Below, one piece after another: positions 10,395 to 21,231 of a stretch of DNA of 64,000 nucleotides. The stretch lies in NCBI GenBank assembly GCA_963855995.1, contig OY979724.1, positions 12,570,032 to 12,634,031 on the forward strand, in the 5' to 3' direction. The notes under the pieces are model-generated. The model searched no databases and was not told the DNA's origin. It was given only the letters and a program-made list of their open reading frames with translations. The translations under genes and the position numbers were made by a program. Source of the stretch: Muricea muricata (lineage: Eukaryota; Cnidaria; Anthozoa; Malacalcyonacea; Plexauridae). Numbering within the stretch: position 1 is the first letter of the stretch; each line of letters opens with the position of its first letter.

Positions 10395-13300
10395 TCCTTA
10401 GACTTCCTTAGCTATACCTACCGCTCCTTTCACATGCTTACCAGTCCTCAAGTATTCTTACACCTCCCTAGACCTCCCTAGACCTCCTTAGCCCTCCTTA
10501 GACTTCCTTAGCTATACCTACCGCTCCTTTCACATGCTTACCAGTCCTCAAGTATTCTTACACCTCCCTAGACCTCCCTAGACCTCCTTAGCCCTCCTTA
10601 GACTTCCTTAGCTATACCTACCGCTCCTTTCACATGCTTACCAGTCCTCAAGTATTCTTACACCTCCCTAGACCTCCCTAGACCTCCTTAGCCCTCCTTA
10701 GACTTCCTTAGCTATACCTACCGCTCCTTTCACATGCTTACCAGTCCTCAAGTATTCTTACACCTCCCTAGACCTCCCTAGACCTCCTTAGCCCTCCTTA
10801 GACTTCCTTAGCTATACCTACCGCTCCTTTCACATGCTTACCAGTCCTCAAGTATTCTTACACCTCCCTAGACCTCTCTAGACCTCCTTAGCCCTCCTTA
10901 GACTTCCTTAGCTATACCTACCGCTCCTTTCACATGCTTACCAGTCCTCAAGTATTCTTACACCTCCCTAGACCTCCTTAGCCCTCCTTAGACTTCCTTA
11001 GCTATACCTACCGCTCCTTTCACATGCTTAGCAGTCCTCAAGTATTCTTACACCTCCCTAGACCTCCCTAGACCTCCTTAGCCCTCCTTAGACTTCCTTT
11101 GCTATACCTACCGCTCCTTTCACATGCTTAGCAGTCCTCAAGTATTCTCACACCTTCTTAGACCTCCCTAGACCTCCTTAGACTTCCTTAGTTATACCTA
11201 CCGCTGCTTTGACATGCTTACCAGTCCTCAAGTATTCTTACACCTCCCTAGACCTCCCTAGACCTCCTTAGCCCTCCTTAGACTTCCTTAGCTATACCTA
11301 CCGCTCCTTTCACATGCTTACCAGTCCTCAAGCATTCTTACACCTCCCTAGACCTCCCTAGACCTCCTTAGCTCTCCTTAAACTTCCTTAGCTATACCTA
11401 CCGCTCCTTTCACATGCTTAGCAGTCCTCAAGTATTCTTACACCTCCCTAGACCTCCTTAGCCCTCCTTAGACTTCCTTAGCTATACCTATCGCTCCTTT
11501 CACATGCTTAGCAGTCCTCAAGTATTCTTACACCTCCCTAGACCTCCCTAGACCTCCTTAGCCCTCCTTAGACTTCCTTTGCTATACCTACCGCTCCTTT
11601 CACATGCTTAGCAGTCCTCAAGTATTCTCACACCTTCTTAGACCTCCCCAGACCTCCTTAGACTTCCTTAGTTATACCTACCGCTGCTTTGACATGCTTA
11701 CCAGTCCTCAAGTATTCTTACACCTCTCTAGACCTCCCTAGACCTCCTTAGCCCTCCTTAGATTTCCTTAGCTATACCTACCGCTCCTTTCACATGCTTA
11801 CCAGTCCTCAAGTATTCTTACACCTCCCTAGACATCCCTAGACCTCCTTAGCCCTCCTTAGACTTCCTTAGCTATACCTACCGCTCCTTTCACATGCTTA
11901 GCAGTCCTCAAGTATTCTTACACCTCCCTAGACCTCCTTAGCCCTCCTTAGACTTCCTTAGCTATACCTATCGCTCCTTTCACATGCTTAGCAGTCCTCA
12001 AGTATTCTTACACCTCCCTAGACCTCCCTAGACCTCCTTAGCCCTCCTTAGACTTCCTTTGCTATACCTACCGCTCCTTTCACATGCTTAGCAGTCCTCA
12101 AGTATTCTCACACCTTCTTAGACCTCCCTAGACCTCCTTAGACTTCCTTAGTTATACCTACCGCTGCTTTGACATGCTTACCAGTCCTCAAGTATTCTTA
12201 CACCTCCCTAGACCTCCCTAAACCTCCTTAGCCCTCCTTAGACTTCCTTAGCTATACCTACCGCTCCTTTCACATGCTTACCAGTCCTCAAGTATTCTTA
12301 CACCTCCCTAGACCTCCCTAGACCTCCTTAGCCCTCCTTAGACTTCCTTAGCTATACCTACCGCTCCTTTCACATGCTTACCAGTCCTCAAGTATTCTTA
12401 CACCTCCCTAGACCTCCCTAGACCTCCTTAGCCCTCCTTAGACTTCCTTAGCTATACCTACCGCTCCTTTCACATGCTTACCAGTCCTCAAGTATTCTTA
12501 CACCTCCCTAGACCTCCCTAGACCTCCTTAGCCCTCCTTAGACTTCCTTAGCTATACCTACCGCTCCTTTCACATGCTTAGCAGTCCTCAAGTATTCTTA
12601 CACCTCCCTAGACCTCTCTAGACCTCCTTAGCCCTCCTTAGACTTCCTTAGCTATACCTACCGCTCCTTTCACATGCTTACCAGTCCTCAAGTATTCTTA
12701 CACCTCCCTAGACCTCCCTAGACCTCCTTAGCCCTCCTTAGACTTCCTTAGCTATACCTACCGCTCCTTTCACATGCTTAGCAGTCCTCAAGTATTCTTA
12801 CACCTCCCTAGACCTCCCTAGACCTCCTTAGCCCTCCTTAGACTTCCTTAGCTATACCTACCGCTCCTTTCACATGCTTACCAGTCCTCAAGTATTCTTA
12901 CACCTCCCTAGACCTCCCTAGACCTCCTTAGCCCTCCTTAGACTTCCTTAGCTATACCTACCGCTCCTTTCACATGCTTAGCAGTCCTCAAGTATTCTTA
13001 CACCTCCCTAGACCTCTCTAGACCTCCTTAGCCCTCCTTAGACTTCCTTAGCTATACCTACCGCTCCTTTCACATGCTTACCAGTCCTCAAGTATTCTTA
13101 CACCTCCCTAGACCTCCCTAGACCTCCTTAGCCCTCCTTAGACTTCCTTAGCTATACCTACCGCTCCTTTCACATGCTTAGCAGTCCTCAAGTATTCTTA
13201 CACCTCCCTAGACCTCCCTAGACCTCCTTAGCCCTCCTTAGACTTCCTTAGCTATACCTACCGCTCCTTTCACATGCTTACCAGTCCTCAAGTATTCTTA

Positions 13301-16300
13301 CACCTCCCTAGACCTCCCTAGACCTCCTTAGCCCTCCTTAGACTTCCTTAGCTATACCTACCGCTCCTTTCACATGCTTAGCAGTCCTCAAGTATTCTTA
13401 CACCTCCCTAGACCTCCCTAGACCTCCTTAGCCCTCCTTAGACTTCCTTCGCTATACCTACCGCTCCTTTCACATGCTTACCAGTCCTCAAGTATTCTTA
13501 CACCTCCCTAGACCTCCCTAGACCTCCTTAGCCCTCCTTAGACTTCCTTAGCTATACCTACCGCTCCTTTCACATGCTTAGCAGTCCTCAAGTATTCTCA
13601 CACCTTCTTAGACCTCCCTAGACCTCCTTAGACTTCCTTAGTTATACCTACCGCTGCTTTGACATGCTTACCAGTCCTCAAGTATTCTTACACCTCCCTA
13701 GACCTCCCTAAACCTCCTTAGCCCTCCTTAGACTTCCTTAGCTATACCTACCGCTCCTTTCACATGCTTACCAGTCCTCAAGTATTCTTACACCTCCCTA
13801 GACCTCCCTAGACCTCCTTAGCCCTCCTTAGACTTCCTTAGCTATACCTACCGCTCCTTTCACATGCTTACCAGTCCTCAAGTATTCTTACACCTCCCTA
13901 GACCTCCCTAGACCTCCTTAGCCCTCCTTAGACTTCCTTAGCTATACCTACCGCTCCTTTCACATGCTTACCAGTCCTCAAGTATTCTTACACCTCCCTA
14001 GACCTCCCTAGACCTCCTTAGCCCTCCTTAGACTTCCTTAGCTATACCTACCGCTCCTTTCACATGCTTACCAGTCCTCAAGTATTCTTACACCTCCCTA
14101 GACCTCCCTAGACCTCCTTAGCCCTCCTTAGACTTCCTTAGCTATACCTACCGCTCCTTTCACATGCTTAGCAGTCCTCAAGTATTCTTACACCTCCCTA
14201 GACCTCCCTAGACCTCCTTAGCCCTCCTTAGACTTCCTTAGCTATACCTACCGCTCCTTTCACATGCTTACCAGTCCTCAAGTATTCTTACACCTCCCTA
14301 GACCTCCCTAGACCTCCTTAGCCCTCCTTAGACTTCCTTAGCTATACCTACCGCTCCTTTCACATGCTTAGCAGTCCTCAAGTATTCTTACACCTCCCTA
14401 GACCTCCCTAGACCTCCTTAGCCCTCCTTAGACTTCCTTCGCTATACCTACCGCTCCTTTCACATGCTTAGCAGTCCTCAAGTATTCTTACACCTCCCTA
14501 GACCTCCCTAGACCTCCTTAGCCCTCCTTAGACTTCCTTAGCTATACCTACCGCTCCTTTCACATGCTTAGCAGTCCTCAAGTATTCTCACACCTTCTTA
14601 GACCTCCCTAGACCTCCTTAGACTTCCTTAGTTATACCTACCGCTGCTTTGACATGCTTACCAGTCCTCAAGTATTCTTACACCTCCCTAGACCTCCCTA
14701 AACCTCCTTAGCCCTCCTTAGACTTCCTTAGCTATACCTACCGCTCCTTTCACATGCTTACCAGTCCTCAAGTATTCTTACACCTCCCTAGACCTCCCTA
14801 GACCTCCTTAGCCCTCCTTAGACTTCCTTAGCTATACCTACCGCTCCTTTCACATGCTTACCAGTCCTCAAGTATTCTTACACCTCCCTAGACCTCCCTA
14901 GACCTCCTTAGCCCTCCTTAGACTTCCTTAGCTATACCTACCGCTCCTTTCACATGCTTACCAGTCCTCAAGTATTCTTACACCTCCCTAGACCTCCCTA
15001 GACCTCCTTAGCCCTCCTTAGACTTCCTTAGCTATACCTACCGCTCCTTTCACATGCTTAGCAGTCCTCAAGTATTCTTACACCTCCCTAGACCTCTCTA
15101 GACCTCCTTAGCCCTCCTTAGACTTCCTTAGCTATACCTACCGCTCCTTTCACATGCTTACCAGTCCTCAAGTATTCTTACACCTCCCTAGACCTCCCTA
15201 GACCTCCTTAGCCCTCCTTAGACTTCCTTAGCTATACCTACCGCTCCTTTCACATGCTTAGCAGTCCTCAAGTATTCTTACACCTCCCTAGACCTCCCTA
15301 GACCTCCTTAGCCCTCCTTAGACTTCCTTAGCTATACCTACCGCTCCTTTCACATGCTTACCAGTCCTCAAGTATTCTTACACCTCCCTAGACCTCCCTA
15401 GACCTCCTTAGCCCTCCTTAGACTTCCTTAGCTATACCTACCGCTCCTTTCACATGCTTAGCAGTCCTCAAGTATTCTTACACCTCCCTAGACCTCTCTA
15501 GACCTCCTTAGCCCTCCTTAGACTTCCTTAGCTATACCTACCGCTCCTTTCACATGCTTACCAGTCCTCAAGTATTCTTACACCTCCCTAGACCTCCCTA
15601 GACCTCCTTAGCCCTCCTTAGACTTCCTTAGCTATACCTACCGCTCCTTTCACATGCTTAGCAGTCCTCAAGTATTCTTACACCTCCCTAGACCTCCCTA
15701 GACCTCCTTAGCCCTCCTTAGACTTCCTTAGCTATACCTACCGCTCCTTTCACATGCTTACCAGTCCTCAAGTATTCTTACACCTCCCTAGACCTCCCTA
15801 GACCTCCTTAGCCCTCCTTAGACTTCCTTAGCTATACCTACCGCTCCTTTCACATGCTTAGCAGTCCTCAAGTATTCTTACACCTCCCTAGACCTCCCTA
15901 GACCTCCTTAGCCCTCCTTAGACTTCCTTCGCTATACCTACCGCTCCTTTCACATGCTTACCAGTCCTCAAGTATTCTTACACCTCCCTAGACCTCCCTA
16001 GACCTCCTTAGCCCTCCTTAGACTTCCTTAGCTATACCTACCGCTCCTTTCACATGCTTAGCAGTCCTCAAGTATTCTTACACCTCCCTAGACCTCCCTA
16101 GACCTCCTTAGCCCTCCTTAGACTTCCTTAGCTATACCTACCGCTCCTTTCACATGCTTACCAGTCCTCAAGTATTCTTACACCTCCCTAGACCTCTCTA
16201 GACCTCCTTAGCCCTCCTTAGACTTCCTTAGCTATACCTACCGCTCCTTTCACATGCTTACCAGTCCTCAAGTATTCTTACACCTCCCTAGACCTCCCTA

Positions 16301-19300
16301 GACCTCCTTAGCCCTCCTTAGACTTCCTTAGCTATACCTACCGCTCCTTTCACATGCTTAGCAGTCCTCAAGTATTCTTACACCTCCCTAGACCTCCCTA
16401 GACCTCCTTAGCCCTCCTTAGACTTCCTTTGCTATACCTACCGCTCCTTTCACATGCTTAGCAGTCCTCAAGTATTCTCACACCTTCTTAGACCTCCCTA
16501 GACCTCCTTAGACTTCCTTAGTTATACCTACCGCTGCTTTGACATGCTTACCAGTCCTCAAGTATTCTTACACCTCCCTAGACCTCCCTAGACCTCCTTA
16601 GCCCTCCTTAGACTTCCTTAGCTATACCTACCGCTCCTTTCACATGCTTACCAGTCCTCAAGTATTCTTACACCTCCCTAGACCTCCCTAGACCTCCTTA
16701 GCCCTCCTTAAACTTCCTTAGCTATACCTACCGCTCCTTTCACATGCTTAGCAGTCCTCAAGTATTCTTACACCTCCCTAGACCTCCCTAGACCTCCTTA
16801 GCCCTCCTTAGACTTCCTTTGCTATACCTACCGCTCCTTTCACATGCTTAGCAGTCCTCAAGTATTCTTACACCTCCCTAGACCTCCCTAGACCTCCTTA
16901 GCCCTCCTTAGACTTCCTTAGCTATACCTACCGCTCCTTTCACATGCTTACCAGTCCTCAAGTATTCTTACACCTCCCTAGACATCCCTAGACCTCCTTA
17001 GCCCTCCTTAGACTTCCTTAGCTATACCTACCGCTCCTTTCACATGCTTACCAGTCCTCAAGTATTCTTACACCTCCCTAGACATCCCTAGACCTCCTTA
17101 GCCCTCCTTAGACTTCCTTAGCTATACCTACCGCTCCTTTCACATGCTTACCAGTCCTCAAGTATTCTTACACCTCCCTAGACCTCCCTAGACCTCCTTA
17201 GCCCTCCTTAAACTTCCTTAGCCATACCTACCGCTCCTTTCACATGCTTAGCAGTCCTCAAGTATTCTTACACCTCCCTAGACCTCCTTAGCCCTCCTTA
17301 GACTTCCTTAGCTATACCTATCGCTCCTTTCACATGCTTAGCAGTCCTCAAGTATTCTTACACCTCCCTAGACCTCCCTAGACCTCCTTAGCCCTCCTTA
17401 GACTTCCTTTGCTATACCTACCGCTCCTTTCACATGCTTAGCAGTCCTCAAGTATTCTCACACCTTCTTAGACCTCCCCAGACCTCCTTAGACTTCCTTA
17501 GTTATACCTACCGCTGCTTTGACATGCTTACCAGTCCTCAAGTATTCTTACACCTCCCTAGACCTCCCTAGACCTCCTTAGCCCTTCTTAGACTTCCTTA
17601 GCTATACCTACCGCTCCTTTCACATGCTTACCAGTCCTCAAGTATTCTTACACCTCCCTAGACATCCCTAGACCTCCTTAGCCCTCCTTAGACTTCCTTA
17701 GCTATACCTACCGCTCCTTTCACATGCTTACCAGTCCTCAAGTATTCTTACACCTCCCTAGACCTCCCTAGACCTCCTTAGCCCTCCTTAGACTTCCTTA
17801 GCTATACCTACCGCTCCTTTCACATGCTTACCAGTCCTCAAGTATTCTTACACCTCCCTAGACCTCCCTAGACCTCCTTAGCCCTCCTTAGACTTCCTTA
17901 GCTATACCTACCGCTCCTTTCACATGCTTACCAGTCCTCAAGTATTCTTACACCTCCCTAGACCTCCCTAGACCTCCTTAGCCCTCCTTAAACTTCCTTA
18001 GCTATACCTACCGCTCCTTTCACATGCTTAGCAGTCCTCAAGTATTCTTACACCTCCCTAGACCTCCTTAGCCCTCCTTAGACTTCCTTAGCTATACCTA
18101 TCGCTCCTTTCACATGCTTAGCAGTCCTCAAGTATTCTTACACCTCCCTAGACCTCCCTAGACCTCCTTAGCCCTCCTTAGACTTCCTTTGCTATACCTA
18201 CCGCTCCTTTCACATGCTTAGCAGTCCTCAAGTATTCTCACACCTTCTTAGACCTCCCTAGACCTCCTTAGACTTCCTTAGTTATACCAACCGCTGCTTT
18301 GACATGCTTACCAGTCCTCAAGTATTCTTACACCTCCCTAGACCTCCCTAGACCTCCTTAGCCCTCCTTAGACTTCCTTAGCTATACCTACCGCTCCTTT
18401 CACATGCTTACCAGTCCTCAAGTATTCTTACAGCTCCCTAGATCTCCCTAGACCTCCTTAGCCCTCCTTAGACTTCCTTAGCTATACCTACCGCTCCTTT
18501 CACATGCTTAGCAGTCCTCAAGTATTCTTACACCTCCCTAGACCTCCCTAGACCTCCTTAGCCCTCCTTAGACTTCCTTAGCTATACCTACCGCTCCTTT
18601 CACATGCTTAGCAGTCCTCAAGTATTCTTACACCTCCCTAGACCTCCTTAGACCTCCTTAGACTTCCTTAGCTATACCTACCGCTCCTTTCACATGCTTA
18701 CCAGTCCTCAAGTATTCTTATACCTCCCTGGACCTCCCTAGACCTCCTTAGCCCTCCTTAGACTTCCTTAGCTATACCTACCGCTCCTTTCACATGCTTA
18801 CCAGTCCTCAAGTATTCTTTCACCTCCCTAGACCTCCCTAGACCTCCTTAGCCCTCCTTAGACTTCCTTAGCTATACCTACCGCTCCTTTCACATGTACA
18901 TGCTTACCAGTCCTCAAGTATTCTTACACCTCCCTAGACCTCCCTAGACCTCCTTAGCCCTCCTTAGACTTCCTTAGCTATACCTACCGCTCCTTTCACT
19001 TGCTTACCAGTCCTCAAGTATTCTTACACCTCCCTAGACCTCCCTAGACCTCCTTAGCCCTCCTTAGATTTCCTTAGCTATACCTACCGCTCCTTTCACA
19101 TGCTTACCAGTCCTCAAGTATTCTTACACCTCCCTAGACCTCCCTAGACCTCCTTAGCCCTCCTTAGATTTCCTTAGCTATAGCTACCGCTTCTTTCACA
19201 TGTTTAGCAGTCCTCAAGTATTCTTACACCTCCGTAGACCTTTTTCGCCCTCCTTAGACTTCCTTAGCTATACCTACCGCTCCTTTCACATGCTTAGCAG

Positions 19301-19905
19301 TCCTGAAGTATTCTTACACCTCCCTAGACCTCCCTAGACCTCCCTAGACCTCCTTAGCCCTCCTTAGACTTCCTTAGCTATACTTACCGCTCCCTTCACA
19401 TGCTTAGCAGTCCTCAAGTATTGTTGCCCCTCCCTAGACCTTCTTAGGTCTCGTGAGACTTCCTTAGCTGTACTTAGCTATGTTAGAACTGCCTGGACAT
19501 GCTTAGTACTGCTCATATATTCTTACAACTCCTTGGACCTTCTTAGTTTTCCTTAGACTTCCTTTGATATACTTGTCACTCTCTTCAGATGCTTAGCACT
19601 GCTCAAATATTCTTACACCTTTTTAGACCTCCTTAGGCCTCCTTAGCTATACTTACTACTCCCTTGACAAGCTTAGCACTTCTCAAAGAATCGTAGACCT
19701 CTTTAGGCCTACTTGGGCCTACTTAGCCCTCCTTAGGTCTACTTATACCTTCTGAGGTATACTTTGCGCTCTGTGGATATGCTTAGTACTGCTGAGATAG
19801 CACTGATATTCTTAGACCACGTTAGACATCGTTAGGCCTAGTTGGACCACCTTAGGCATGCTTAGCTATAGTTAGCACTTCTTCGGTATGTTTAGGACCA
19901 TGTCA
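10385..19905 (+). repeat. 100-bp satellite array, pyrimidine-rich strand (~90 copies)
   Basis: CCAGTCCTCA recurs at 10441, 10541, 10641 and onward in exact 100-bp steps. Each unit divides into ten 10-bp monomers that mostly start CTTA or CCTA (e.g. CTTAGACTTC, CTTAGCTATA, CCTAGACCTC). Length variants are 90 or 110 bp, i.e. plus or minus one monomer. Monomers with CCAG and GCAG alternate in places, and a rarer diverged unit (TTCTCACACC...GCTGCTTTGACATG) recurs at irregular larger spacing. From about 19400 to 19905 the units decay but keep a 10-bp TTAG rhythm, as expected at an array edge. Confidence 0.97.
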
Positions 19906-20229
19906 ATGTTCTTTTGCCTGAGTACATACATGAACGTATTTTGTCAAGAGGTAGTAACACATCCTTCAGCATTTTTAAAACTTCTAACGGTATCTTATTT
20001 CTTTGCTTGGATTTGATGTGAAATAAAAGGTATGTATGTCATTGTATATTGTGATATTTTATGATGTAAAGTATCATATTGTTTTTATAGGAATTGCAGT
20101 TTAAAACGGATGATCTCGCCGTTAAATTATTGTGATATTGCCGTTTGTAAGAGTTATCATGTAACAAGTTTTCTTCTTTCCAGCATTTCAAAAACCTTTT
20201 ACGATTTTGTTTGTAATAAAAGATCTTTA

Positions 20230-20308
20230 AGGTACCCTGTGAGGAGAGCGTTGTTTTCCTCCAGTGCTGTGATAGAAAGGAAAATAAGACTCTGCTCACA
20301 GGGTAACC
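20230..20308. repeat. Imperfect hairpin in the core
   Basis: GGTACCCTGTGAG followed by a GTTTTCC end pairs with GGAAAA and CTCACAGGGTAACC at the other side, arms of ~29 bp with a few mismatches. It could be a small fold-back element or a structured core motif. Confidence 0.5.
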
Positions 20309-20549
20309 TGAACGATATTGATACAAAGTGTATTAGGATGATGAACGATATTATGATGTACTGGAATCATGGGCATTGTAACACTGACAAACTCACACAT
20401 CACAATAATGTCACGATGAGATTAATTTATCACATCTATTTGACAATTTCTATAAAAAATTATACTTTATATCATAAAATAACACATAAACGCATACCTA
20501 CCTTTATTTCACACTAATACGCAACGTTTGCCGTCATTGTTACTGTTTA

Positions 20550-20898
20550 CAGGGGCGTAAATCCCATGAAGGTATGGGGGGGGGATCGGCTCACCCCCCC
20601 CCCCCCAAGACTAAAATGAACAGTTTTGTCGGGCAAAACTAAGTGTTTTGCCGGGCAAAAAGCAACCAAGGGTTTTAAAGAAAATTTAATCTGTTTAAGT
20701 AAAAAAATACTAAATTACGAAGTTGGTGCAATATAATGCGTAACAAAATGATTTTTTTTTACTTTTATTTATTTGACAATAACTTTTATTTGTGAGTAAT
20801 ATCTAATTAGTGTGGGCGTGGCTTTTCCAACCACGCCCTTTTGTTGGGCAAAATTAGTTCCCCCCCCCGCCAATCTTGAGACCCAAGTTACGCCCCTG
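20550..20898. mobile_element. hAT-type MITE nested in the core, 8-bp target duplication
   Basis: The ends are CAGGGGCGTAA and TTACGCCCCTG. The flanking direct repeat is ACTGTTTA (20542-20549 and 20899-20906). The 349-bp interior includes G and C homopolymers near 20575-20607 and GGGCAAAA repeats, without coding potential. Terminal consensus and 8-bp duplication are typical hAT. Confidence 0.9.
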
Positions 20899-21068
20899 AC
20901 TGTTTAAAATGATCAAAACTGAGTCCGTTTCACGTGTAAGAAACGATTATTTGTATCATTTGAAACCCTAAACAAGCTTCTACGCCACGAAATTGGTATG
21001 TTTTATAAAAAAATAATAAAACGTGCATCAAAAAATGATATTTGCGATCGGTCCGGTTTTGCATCTAA

Positions 21069-21182
21069 ATGGCTTCCGCTTCAAACAGTCAAACGTCACG
21101 CTACAAACATAAAAAACTCGCGAAAATGTTTGCGCTTGGTGCTTCGACGCAAATTGCTGTACCGTTAGAAGATTTAACATGA
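21069..21182 (+). CDS. 37-codon open frame in the core (possible exon remnant)
   Basis: ATG at 21069 to TGA at 21180-21182, peptide beginning MASASNSQTSRYKHKKLAKM and then hydrophobic-to-acidic. It sits in the CpG-richer part of the core. No family recognised and no downstream exon or clear donor assigned. It could be the remaining start of an element-encoded protein or chance. Confidence 0.2.
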   Translation: MASASNSQTSRYKHKKLAKMFALGASTQIAVPLEDLT

Positions 21183-21231
21183 TGAAGCATCACGCATGTG
21201 TTACTTCCTCTCGATAATATACGTTCCATCC

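Larger units (their letters stand above)
19906..21231. other. Central core of the satellite transposon
   Basis: This non-satellite stretch separates the two arrays. It contains a hairpin (20230-20308), a nested hAT-type element (20550-20898), and a right-hand part (about 20907-21231) with noticeably more CpG and a 37-codon open frame. No transposase motif was found. If the autonomous ancestor encoded one, it has been lost or displaced. Confidence 0.6.

Noticed and set aside
10385..19905. CRISPR-like array
   Set aside because: The repeat is continuous 100-bp satellite with no unique spacers, in an intron-containing eukaryotic genome.
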